From: Mortierella alpina
Lineage: Eukaryota; Mortierellomycota; Mortierellomycetes; Mortierellales; Mortierellaceae
Assembly: GCA_029449245.1 (NCBI GenBank)
Contig: JANATF010000005.1
Coordinates: 1,798,001 to 1,862,000 of the forward strand
DNA: 64,000 bases
Direction: 5' to 3'
Of the stretch, positions 1 through 10,082 are shown in pieces. The first letter of the stretch is position 1. Every line of letters begins with the position of its first letter. The translations under genes and the position numbers were made by a program. Under the pieces are notes generated by a model. It saw only the letters and a list, made by a program, of their open reading frames with translations, was not told the origin of the DNA and searched no databases.

Positions 1-77
1 TGAAGGGCTGCGGCCTTGAAGACAGCGTGCCGTCCGACTGACGCAGCCGGTATCCTTTGTGTTCAAACTCCTTTTAG

Positions 78-393
78 GTACATTGACCACGGATACACTG
101 CCGTGCCGGTGAACCCTCGAGAAGAAACGATAGAGTCCTTGAGCTGCGTCCCCAACCTGTCCTCACTCCCTGGCAACCCTGCAGAGTACCATGTCTCGAT
201 CATCACTCCACCTGCCGTGACAAAGTCCGTCCTGGAGGAGGCTCATACGAATGGCATCAAACGGGTCTGGTTGCAACCTGGTGTCGAGTCGCCCGACGCT
301 CTTGCATTTGCTCAAAATGTCGGGATAAAAATCATCGCCGGCGGCCCCTGTGTCCTAGTGGATGGCCTGTCCAAGGAGGAGATCGAGGTGTAG
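78..393 (+). CDS. CoA-binding domain protein (YccU-like), last exon only
   Basis: This is the 3' exon of a small Rossmann-fold CoA-binding protein; the 5' part lies outside the window. The exon begins after the acceptor ctttttag-type site at 71-77 and ends at the TAG at 391-393. Bases 1-77 read as intron: they include a ctgac branch-like site near 37-41, and the first bases fit a gtgaag donor whose g lies just outside. Visible family signatures are the strand PVNP near the exon start, VSIITPP, RVWLQPG with its conserved Gln, and the terminal AGGPCV block, in the order known for the YccU/CoA_binding_2 family. The precise ligand and pathway are not known for fungal members. No signal peptide or membrane segment is visible in the part present. 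Confidence 0.75.
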
Positions 394-418
394 AGCAGGA
401 ATGGCTAGATTGTAGCTT

Positions 419-2121
419 TTATTCGCTACCATTCGTCTTGGTATCTGGATCTCCTTCGTTCTCCTCGTCTACTTCATCCTCCTCGTCATCGTCCTCGTCA
501 TCATTGATCGTATATAAAACACTCAGTTCCCGTCGTCGTGCCTCACCCACTTTTGCGTTCAAATAGCGAACAAAGCGCAGTGTGCCCTCGTCTCTCAAAA
601 CCACCGTCAAAGTGTTGGCGCGAGGGTTCAATGTCAAAAGGTTGGCTTTGTCTGCCACATAATGCGTGGCTCCTGCTCCCCAAGCCTCATCCCATTCTTG
701 TGGAGCCTGCTTCCCGTCTTGTCCTGCAAAGTACGGAAAACTAAAAACCACATCCAGGCCATTCCTCTCTAGGGCGTGGTCATGCAGCAGGGTGTAGTCG
801 CCCTTCTTGAACATGCGCAGTTCCGTGTTGGCAGAGAGAAAGGCCAGATTTGTGATCTTTTTCAGGTACTTTTCGAACACGGTGGACGAAAAGAGGTGTT
901 GAACTCGAGACAAGACAGTTGGGATCCCACTGTTGTTTCTGAGCGAGACGCGTGCATAGCTCCGAACGTGTCGAGGTCCCATATGTTCGTCCCAGAGAGG
1001 TTGCTCCGTCTGAGCTCCTTCCTCGTGTCCCAGTGCTTCCATTTCTTCCAGCAGCGTGTCGTAAACATTTGGCCTCAAAAACTTTTGAAGTTCAATCGAG
1101 CTCTGTTCGAGAAACACGTTGAAAATATTCTCCATCGCACCTTCTTTGAGATAGTCCGGGTTGACGAGTTCCTCCAGTGAGTCTTCAGCGTCCTGTTGTA
1201 GGGATTTAAACGGCATGGTCTTGGACACCAACGTGGTTTGGAGAGGACCATGGAACCATCCAGAGATGGAGATCCGGCTCTTGTTCTTGCTCAAGACCTC
1301 GGCCACTTGATGATACGACACTGATGACAACTCAAAGAATGCAAGCGTGTTCCTTACAGGGACGAGGGATTGTGCTACCTCGACCGGGTGTCCCGTTTCG
1401 TTGCTAAAGTTTGATAAAGGTGGAATAGTGTGATTAGCTTACAATGCACAAGATCCTCGCTTTAGCTCCCTTCCGATCTGTCAACCCAGAGTGGGTTGAG
1501 AGAATAATACACTCACCATCTAAAGAGATCCAAGGCACCACCGTCGGCTGCACTCCAATCTTCATCAACGAGGTAAAGAATGAAAGCGATCCTGCGTCCC
1601 TCCTTCTCGTTCTTGATGTCGTCATCGTGGCAGAGGAGGTAACAGCCTTCGTGATACTGGTTTCCATTGAGATCGATCACGGACGGATCCAGGTCGATTC
1701 CAGTAAGCGAACTCATCATCGAGAAGAACTCTTGCGAGTAGATCGCGTTTTTCAGGGCGGCAATGTGTGGCTTCCTGGAAAGACGCAGGTCCTCCGACTG
1801 ATAAAACTCGTAGAGATCGTTGGATTTGTGGAAATACGTCTCCTGCAGTAGCTCTTCGCGCAATGTCTGGATGTAGGCTGTGGAATCGAGAAAGTTGGGA
1901 AGACTGGCGGTAGGATAGGGGTACTCGAGCACTCTTGCCTGGCTGTTGGAATCCACAAAGGACTGCCTCTCGCGGAAAGCCTTGTTGAAGGCCGTTGTGA
2001 AGTCGGGGTCGCTGTATCGAGCGTTGAAGACCGGGGGGTCGATGACAACGGGCTCCTGAAGGCTCAGCTTCGAGCGCTTGACGGGCACGCAGGAATGCTG
2101 TGCCAATTCGTGCTTCGCCAT
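419..2121 (-). CDS. OFD1: Prolyl 3,4-dihydroxylase, OFD1/TPA1 family
   Basis: Two exons, complement(419..1403, 1517..2121), give 529 residues. The intron has a gtgagt donor and an actttag acceptor and joins DLFR to CNETGHPVEV without a frame break. The N-terminal half is the Fe(II)/2-oxoglutarate dioxygenase domain. The HxD metal motif is H165-D167 in LLCHDDD, the distal metal His is H233 in SYHQV, and the 2-oxoglutarate Arg is R245 in KSRISISGW. The C-terminal half is the non-catalytic second double-stranded beta-helix typical of Tpa1/OGFOD1, ending in a strongly acidic tail (about 25 residues rich in D/E). Known family members hydroxylate a proline of ribosomal protein uS12, and fission yeast Ofd1 also controls the Sre1 sterol/hypoxia factor. 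Those roles are by homology. It shares a 207-bp divergent upstream region with the valyl-tRNA synthetase gene. Length matches the family. Confidence 0.9.
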
Positions 2122-2328
2122 CGTTTGTTGGCCGTTTGTTGGTGAGGGAATGGGCGTAAAGTGAGAAGGAGCGTAAAAAGTGGCAGCACTCTGACCTTTT
2201 AACGAGGACCGAGGTGACTGCGTTCCAAGAGGGCAACAAACAAAAAGTCAGTGCCTGTGCACGAACGGAGCACACACCCTTCCACGCTTTCGCATTCGCT
2301 TTCGTATTCGCTTTCGCCACGGGAGACC

Positions 2329-5300
2329 ATGTGGCGAGTCATTGGGAAGCATCAACACCCGCGAGTGCCTGTTGGAAGTGCCGGGGCATTCTTTCACACC
2401 CACAGCAGACACCTAGCTCAGGCCACACGGAGCCAGCCTCTGAAGCCAAAGCGGGACCTTGCGAAATACGACACGGTACGGAACTTAAGAGCAACAGTAA
2501 ATGTCAGCCTAGGGTTACAATGAGCAAGAAACAAGCAAACTCATATGCGAATGAACACTCGTCTTCACCACGTCTATTATCCGTAGTCGATTGTCGAGTC
2601 TGGATGGTATGAATGGTGGGAGTCTCAAGGTAGGCCGCAAGTATCTTGCCCGCGTCGTTAGCCTTTTTGTATCCTTTGTGTGTCATGAAACTAATAGCAC
2701 CCCGCGACCTCATCTAGGCTTCTTTGCGCCGCGATCCGCCTCAGCTGCAGGATCCACCTCCAGCTCTGGTACAGCTGACGACAAGACCAGCCAGGTCTCC
2801 CGCTTCACTATGCTCACCCCACCACCCAATGTCACCGGCTATCTTCACATCGGACATGCTCTTACAGCCTCGATCCAAGACTCTTTCGTTCGCTGGCGAC
2901 GTATGCGAGGCGAGAGCGTCTCCTGGGTCCCGGGCATGGATCATGCTGGAATCAGCACGCAGACCGTTGTTGAGAAGAAGCTCATGCGCGAGCAAAAGTT
3001 GACGCGTCACGATGTAGGGCGAGATGCCTTTATCGAGCAGATCTGGGACTGGAAGCACCTGCACGGCGACAGGATCACTCAGCAGCTCAAACGCTTGGGA
3101 GCCTCCATGGATTGGGATCAGAGTTTCTTCACGTTGGACGAGACGCGGACAGAGGCAGTACAATCCGCCTTCATCAAACTCTTTCGGGATGGGCTTGTGT
3201 ACAGAGACACGAGGCTTGTGAATTGGTGCTGTGCCCTGGAGACTGTCATCTCGGACATCGAAGTTGAACATGAAGAAATTGCTGGTAGGACGATGCTCAA
3301 CGTGCCAGGGCGGTTAAAAAAGTAAGTATGAGTGGAGCTGACAAGCCCATGTAGCCTGTTAGTCAAAATGAGGCGTCAAACAATTGCTTCAAGCGAGCCC
3401 TAACCATGATCCACCATCTATCATGGCGTAGAGTGGAATTTGGAGTCTTGCATGACTTTGCTTACAAGATTGACGGTGACGAGACTCAGGAACTAGTTGT
3501 TTCTACGACACGTATCGAGACCATGCTTGGGGATGAGGCGGTTGCGGTTCACCCAGACGACGCCAGATACGCGCATCTTCACGGAAAACATGTCGTGCAT
3601 CCAATCTCTGGACGGCGACTTCCAATTATATGTGATCCTGAGCTAGTCGATATGAACTTTGGGACAGGAGTCGTCAAGGTAGAATGCTACTAGAGGTTGA
3701 AGCAACTCCACGTCAGCTAAGAAACCCCGTGAAACTGCAACTAACTACCATGTTTGGGTGAATCATCACCTAGGTCACTCCAGCGCACGACCCCAATGAC
3801 TTTGCTTGTGGACGAAGACATGGACTTCCAATCGTCAATATTCTCAACAAGGATGGTACTTTCAGTGCCAACTGCGGATCCAAGACATATGAGGTATTTT
3901 GATCCGCCGCGACCTTGAATGTTTTCGTTTCATTTTGCTGTTTACAGAGATTTAGTCATTGACATCGATCTTTCACTTTCAAGAACATGAATCGATTCGA
4001 TGCAAGGGACAGGATCGTCGAGGAACTGAAGGCGCTTGGAGTGTATAGGGGCAAAAATGAGAATCATGCCATGCGGTTAGGAAAGTGCTCCCGTTCTGGA
4101 GATGTCATCGAGCCAATGGTCATGCCGCAGTGGTACGTGAAGCTGGAATAGGAACGGCGATTACTGAGATGCTAGTGCTTGGCTGATACAGAACCTTGAC
4201 TACTGCCTAGGTACATCAAATGCGATGGTATGGCTCAACGTGCAGTGAATGATGCTGATAGTAAGAACCTCACATTCCACCCTGAGTCAGCTATCAAGGA
4301 CTGGAACCGATGGCTGGAAAATATCCAGGATTGGTGCATCTCGAGGCAGCTCTGGTGGGGTCATCGTATTCCCGCTTACAGGCCAGTTTTTGAGGATGCA
4401 GTTCAGAGCAAGGATGTGTTTGGAGAAGATTCGGGCGATGGTCCGTGGTTTGTGGCAGAGTCGGAAGCCCAGGCGTCAGATCAGATCCAGCAGTTCTTAG
4501 CCGAGAAAAAGTTGCAGCAACTTCGATACAGGATTGTTCAGGACGAAGATGTTTTAGACACTTGGTTTTCTTCAGGACTGCTGCCATTGTCAGCCTTGGG
4601 ATGGACGGGCGGCAGCAAGATTCCGCAGAGATATCCCACCAATATGATCGAGACAGGAACGGACATCATGTTTTTCTGGGTCGCCAGGATGGTCATGCTG
4701 TGCACGCATCTCTCTGGCCAGGTGCCATTCAAGGACATTATGTTTCACGCCATGGTTCGCGACGCGCAGGGAAGGAAGATGAGCAAGTCTGTCGGGAATG
4801 TCATCGATCCCACGCACGTCATCGAGGGCATCACGCTCAAGGACCTGAAGGCGACCTTGGAAGGTGGCAATCTCGCTACCAAGGAGGTTAAACGATCGCA
4901 AACGCAGATGGAGAAGGACTTTCCAAGGGGCATCAAGGCCAGCGGAGCGGATGCCCTTCGCTTTGCGCTTGTTGCCTCCACCCAGCAATCCCGACAGATC
5001 AACCTGGACCTGTCAAACGTGACATCCGCTCAGCATTTTGCCAACAAGTTATGGAATGTCTCTGCCTTCTATAAGACGCGCCAGAATGACGCCAATCACC
5101 TATCCTCTGTTAGCGCAGAGACTGTCCTCGCCCATGGTCTGACGGAGCTTCGCAAGAGTTCTCACAGCAGCTTCTCTCTCGCAGAGCGATTCATCATGTC
5201 TCGCTTGGCGGACACTGTAGTCAAGGCCAATGCTGGTATGGAGAAACTCGAGCCCTCAGCAACGACTGAAGCTTTGCGCAAGTTCATCATTCAGGACTTG

Positions 5301-6341
5301 TGCGATGTCTACGTCGAGTTTATCAAGCCGACGCTCTTTGCCGGCGATCAAGTCTCCAAGGACCATAAGCCTAGGTTATTCAAGGTGCTGCAGACCTGCT
5401 TTGACGCGTCATTGAGAATGATGCACCCTTTTATGCCCTTTGTCACTGAGGTAAAGACGAGTTGTATTTGCATGGGTATTCTAATAGAAGAATCGAGGCT
5501 GATACAGACGTCTTTTTCATATAGGAACTTTGGCAAAGAATGCTACCAGAGACTGCATCCGAGACGACCTCTATCATGACTTCGTCGTTCCCCACAGGCA
5601 TGGATCTAGAGTCGTGGAAGGACGAGGCTGCCGAGAAGGATATGGAGGTACCGTTTAGTTGTCATCACCCCCCCCCCATTACCATGGCTGTCGAAAATGG
5701 GACTTTTTACCGAGTGCAATCATTTTGTTTGGCCACTGACCTCTCTCTACTGTCCCACCTCTCACTTTTAGATCGCTCTCGGCCTGATACAGGCATCACG
5801 CTCTCTGCGGCAGAGCCATCAAGTACCCATGTCCAAAGAGTTGCCGTTTATTATCTGGACCAGCGATCCTTCACTGCTGTCGGCGAACGGCGCACTGCAA
5901 CAGAGCCAAGCTTATCTCTCCCATTTCACCCGCGCTGAAGGCGATATCACTTTTATCGATGGCTCTCGCGCAAAGGACGCAGATCATGATGCGTCAGACA
6001 TGGATCCTCTCTTGGTTGCTCATGTGCTGTCGCCTCAACTGAAGCTGTTTACACCGCTGGCCGCTATCCAAAATGCAATTGCTAGTGCAGCAGCGGCCGC
6101 CAATGCTGCGACAACGACCGATCGGGGGAAGCAAGAGCAAGAGCTGCGGCGTCTGGACCGGAAACTGGACACGGTGCGTGCAGATATGGAAAAGCTAGCA
6201 GGGCGAGTGGCCAAGGCCGAGTATATGGAAAGGGTGCCTGAGAATGTGCGGGCGTTCGATGTCAGGAAGAAGGGAGAGTTGCTGGCGCAAGAGGAGCACC
6301 TCTTGGCTACCATGAAGACCTTGCGCATGGCGCTTGCATAG
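2329..6341 (+). CDS. VAS1: Valyl-tRNA synthetase with mitochondrial-type presequence
   Basis: Nine exons: 2329..2475, 2587..2629, 2718..3321, 3432..3678, 3774..3893, 3984..4132, 4211..5450, 5525..5647, 5772..6341 (1080 residues). The enzyme charges tRNA-Val. The start at 2329 gives an Arg/His/Ser-rich, acid-poor N-terminus of about 35 residues that looks like a mitochondrial targeting peptide. The 43-nt second exon encodes [13 protein letters not shown], the conserved entry to the class I core. HIGH is at about residues 107-110, KMSKS at about 626-630. The CP1 editing domain lies between ([15 protein letters not shown] region), followed by the anticodon-binding domain and a C-terminal coiled-coil arm (about 980-1075). 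Yeast makes cytosolic and mitochondrial ValRS from one gene by alternative starts. An internal start is plausible here, but the first in-frame Met after the presequence lies beyond the splice of exon 2, so dual use is unproven. Confidence 0.92.
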
Positions 6342-6968
6342 AGGGTGTTCTTGGCATAGACCACTAGAGCGAGAGTGTTTTTAGAGCATTGTACAATATA
6401 CCAATCACTGTTTGGAGGAAATCAACCTTGGTGAATATCTACAGGGATGCATGGTCTACCCTGCCCTGTTGACACATGGGCGCGTTGCTGCATTGAGCGG
6501 GACACCTGTTTGGGCAGAAATAGGTTGCACGGGAGCTGAAACCCCGTCGAGGTCGGAGACCTGTTATGGGAGGCGGGTACTCGAGCCGCCCTGAAGGACT
6601 TCAAAAACAGTGTCTGCTGGGAAGGGATGGGGTCCCGCTGAAACGTTGAAAGGTGTCCATGGAGAAGAGTGGATGTAGTCGACATTGCCCCTCCATTGCA
6701 GAGGCACATGGGGTCCTTGTCCAGGGCTAACAAGGGGCCAGAGGCGCCTGGTCTGGCATGTCCTTCCCGCGGTTGCTTGGTTGGCTTGACGTCATATGAC
6801 CCTCCAAAGGCAAGGAACATGGCCCGTTGGATCCGTAAAAAAAAACTCAATCCTCGATCTCGATTCAGTTCCTATTCCTCTTTTCCCTTCCCGTTTTCCC
6901 TGTTCCTCCATTTCCAGCAACGCTCCTTTGCTACAACCCCCACAACGACCCTCTCCCCTTTTTCAGCC
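6342..6968. other. Intergenic: ValRS 3' end and BAG-protein promoter
   Basis: 627 bp with no supported gene. The last 120 bp before 6969 are pyrimidine-rich (tcctattcctcttttccc-like), as in leaders of other genes here. The open frame upstream of 6969 has no conserved features, so I place the BAG gene start at 6969. Confidence 0.5.
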
Positions 6969-8234
6969 ATGGTCTCCGACAGCACCAAGAAGACCCTGGT
7001 CATCACTGCCTCGGCCATCGTTGGTCTCACGACCATCTCGGCCTTGGCCTATTTACTGATTCAGGACGACCGTCGCGCAAAGCACCAGCGCAAGATCCGT
7101 TCGCTCCAGAAGGCGCTCGGCCACAAGCTCGCCAAGGTCGAGTCCTCGGTCGAGTCCCTCATCGAGAACGAAATCCGTCTGGCCCAGGTCCGCACCAAGA
7201 CCTTGCGCACCCACCGCCTCTATCCAGGCGACTCGCACGTCCAACTCCCAAGTCTCGGTCTCATCAACGAACAGGACAAGGTCGATCTGGGCGAGGAGAT
7301 TGAAGAGACTTCGGATGAACTGATCCGCGAACGCACCCAGGGATATGCGGACGACGCGCTCAAGGTGCGTCAGGCTTACAAACGCCTTGATTTCTTGGTC
7401 CAGTCCGTGAACGAGCAGCTGTTGAGGTTGTTGGAGTCGCTGGATGCCATCTCCCCACGCGAATTGACGGATTTGGGTGACGGATCGGGCGGCATTCCCT
7501 CGGCAAACGGACCCGAGGTGGCGGCATTCGAGAAGATCCGGAAGAGAAAGCGAGCAGACGTGGCCAAGATTCAGAAGCTGATGGTTCAAATGGACAAGAT
7601 CGGCGCCAGTTTCAAGGAGCGTGTGGTCGCTGTGGAGGAGTTTGAGAAGAAGGAGGCGGAGGCTGCAGCAGCAGCGGCAGCAGCGGAGGAGGAGGCCAAG
7701 ATCAAGAAGGCGCAGGAAGACGAGAAAGAAAAGGAGGAGCAGGATCGTCACATCAATGGGCATGCTGAGGCTGATCTCGTAAAGGAAGGTCTTTCGTTTG
7801 CAGCGGTCGCCAAGCACAACATTCCTGAACCTGAAATCTTGGAGCAGACTGAGGATCTGGAAAAGATGAAGGAAGGCATCACCTTTGCGGATGTCGTGTC
7901 ACACAATGCGGAGCACCATCATGAGCACTCTGACTCTACCACCTCAACCACGACCACAACCACGACGACCACAACCAGCAGCTCTTCCAGCAGCACTTTG
8001 GTTCAAGAGACTGAGCATTTGGAAAAGGTGCAGGCGGGCATTTCATATGCTGAAGTGGCCTCTCATCACACTCCAGCGGAGCACCACAAGACTGAGGTGG
8101 AGGAGGAGCACCGTGATGAGGTATTGGAGCAGACGGAGGATCTCGAAAAGATGAAGGAGGGCATCACCTTTGCGGAGGTTGTTTCACACCCTGTCGAGGA
8201 GGCTGCTACTGCTGAGGTTGCCGCCGCTCATTAA
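6969..8234 (+). CDS. Snl1-like membrane-anchored BAG domain protein
   Basis: Single exon, 421 residues. An N-terminal hydrophobic segment (about residues 9-31) is followed at once by a basic stretch (DDRRAKHQRK), the layout of yeast Snl1, a tail-out ER/nuclear-envelope protein whose BAG domain recruits Hsp70 and ribosomes. The BAG-like three-helix region runs from about residue 125 to 215 (AYKRLDFLVQSVNEQLLRL, then EKIRKRKRADVAKIQKLM). A charged, Ala/Glu-rich coiled coil follows (about 220-260). The C-terminal 160 residues contain four copies of a short motif of the form EGITFADVVSHN at about 267, 295, 349 and 390, two of them preceded by EQTEDLEKMK, separated by His- and Thr/Ser-rich linkers. 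Snl1 has only about 160 residues and lacks these repeats, so the tail is an addition of unknown role. A longer in-frame ORF extends upstream but without conserved features. Confidence 0.7.
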   Translation: MVSDSTKKTLVITASAIVGLTTISALAYLLIQDDRRAKHQRKIRSLQKALGHKLAKVESSVESLIENEIRLAQVRTKTLRTHRLYPGDSHVQLPSLGLINEQDKVDLGEEIEETSDELIRERTQGYADDALKVRQAYKRLDFLVQSVNEQLLRLLESLDAISPRELTDLGDGSGGIPSANGPEVAAFEKIRKRKRADVAKIQKLMVQMDKIGASFKERVVAVEEFEKKEAEAAAAAAAAEEEAKIKKAQEDEKEKEEQDRHINGHAEADLVKEGLSFAAVAKHNIPEPEILEQTEDLEKMKEGITFADVVSHNAEHHHEHSDSTTSTTTTTTTTTTSSSSSSTLVQETEHLEKVQAGISYAEVASHHTPAEHHKTEVEEEHRDEVLEQTEDLEKMKEGITFAEVVSHPVEEAATAEVAAAH

Positions 8235-8693
8235 GCGACCACTTCGTTTTTTCTGTTTATATATGTTCCTGCCATAGCGTTCTTCAACGTCCCTTTTTTT
8301 TTTTTTTTTCTTTTTTTTCATTTACAGCGTTTCCGAAATACAACCCCTGTACCACCATAGACTGGTTTTTGCGCGAAACGGAAGTGTGAAGGCAGAGCAC
8401 GTAGTTTTTGGCTTACAGTAGTGCGAGGCGTTCCTGGGACCTCAATTGCGCCGTGGAGTGTGACGACCAAAGTGATTTTTCTAAAAGCAAGGGACATGAA
8501 ATCTTGCAAGCAGCACATCTTTCACACATTGAGTGAAGCATCAACAACCATCACACGAGCCGCTATCGGACAAGCCTCGAGGCACCTTATTCAGCATACA
8601 CCACCAGAGGCATAGCTCTAGACACGGACCGGCATCCATACCGACAAAAAAGCACGACTAACAATTGGACCATTTCCCGCGTTCTTGGACAAC
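8235..8693. other. Intergenic, same-strand spacer
   Basis: 459 bp between two plus-strand genes. It holds a T-rich tract at about 8296-8318 just downstream of the BAG stop, and otherwise nothing I can identify. Confidence 0.45.
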
Positions 8694-9960
8694 ATGCAAT
8701 CTCCTGCAAGCAGCATTCAATCGCCTCGCCCATCAGGACGATCCTCAGGACCGCCTCAGGTGCCCTTTGACAAGGAGTTGATGGCTTCGCTTCACGTTTT
8801 GCTCAATCAGCTCGGAGAGGTCGAGCGTCAAGGACTTGTCATGTTCCACAAGATGTAAGAGATCTTTTTTGATCCCTCAACAACACGCCAAAGTGTTGTC
8901 ATGAGCGTGTGGTCAGTCTACTAACCCATTCAGCCCGCAAAAAATCACAGAGAAGAGTCGTTCAAGCACCCATACACACAGCAGGAAGCCATTGGTAAGC
9001 AAGGGAGGGAGGGAGGGAGGGAGGGGGAGGAGATGAGCGGAATACTCATCGGAAGGAACAATATCAAGACTCAAACCCACTGACTGGAAAAAACCCCCCT
9101 GCCCATGGTTCTTTTATCTTGTAGCGGACACGGCCAACCTGTTGATCCAACTGGACACGCTTTCCAGCCAGGCAAAGACCACAGGATTCGGAGCACTGAC
9201 CATCCTCCCCACCTCCCCGACCGTCGCCTCTACACCCTCGGCCTCGGCCTCGGCCGCTGCAGGAACACCCAAGCCCATGTTCATGTCTCCGCGCATGCAC
9301 AATCATATCCACAACAACTTTAACATTCTCCCAAATAACAACCATACCACCACCACCACTACTACTACTGCCCACAGTCTCCTGGACACACACATGCAAT
9401 CCCCCACATCGCTCAGTCTTGTCAGCACACCAGCAGCAGCAGCAGCAGCCTCAGGGTCAGGATCCACGCCTGCAGCCACAACAACGGCAGCAGCAGGAGC
9501 AACCACATCCACACTACCTATCACCACCACGCCTGGAGCTCCTACCCCTGTGACCAACCCGGGATCTGCCACGACTACGCCCGCAGCAACAGCCGTCACT
9601 GGGAACGGTGGTAGTGGTGGTGGGGGGGTTCAAGGTGCGGCGTCCCCCTTTTCCAGCGCTGATGTGGTCATGACCTCGACCTCGACGCCTGCGGCCTCGG
9701 GACCGGGATCCTCCTTCTCTGTGACGGACCCTTCATCATCGTCTGTGGCAGCCAATACCAACAACAACAACACCATTGTATCAACAACGGTCGCCACGCC
9801 GGCGACACCCTCGGCTCAGTCCTCGAGTGGCAGTGTAGAACCGGCCGTGGCTTTGGCCCAGATGATGGATGCTCGTAATAGGGACGTACAAGCCCTGTAT
9901 ACAGAGAAGAGGAAACTGAAGAGTAGTCTGCAGATCGCGGCCAAGATGAGCAGGACCTGA
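8694..9960 (+). CDS. Unrecognised Ser/Thr/Ala-rich protein with conserved-looking ends
   Basis: Three exons, 8694..8854, 8951..8994 and 9125..9960, give 346 residues. The 44-nt second exon is chosen because it restores a helical continuation (FHKIEESFKHPYTQQEAIADTANLLIQLDTL). Intron 2 contains a (GGGA)n run near 9004-9028. Residues about 28-95 look like an ordered helical unit. The middle (about 100-305) is low complexity, with Thr, Ala, Ser and Asn runs. The last 35 residues (AQMMDARNRDVQALYTEKRKLKSSLQ) form a probable amphipathic helix or coiled coil. This layout of short helices flanking a disordered centre occurs in small subunits of transcription complexes such as Mediator, but I cannot assign a family and give no function. 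Confidence 0.6.
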
Positions 9961-10082
9961 AGAAAAAAAAACTCTTTGTAGAAATAGAACCTTTTTACTG
10001 GATTACAATGCGTGCGTTGAGTCGATTAAAAATACAAAAAAAGCAAAAGAACAAAAACGAAAAAACTCTGATGGTGGCCAGC

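Noticed and set aside
6535-6620. Possible tRNA gene (stem-like GGTACTCGAGCC segment)
   Set aside because: No A box with the expected spacing, no acceptor-stem pairing and no anticodon arm on either strand.
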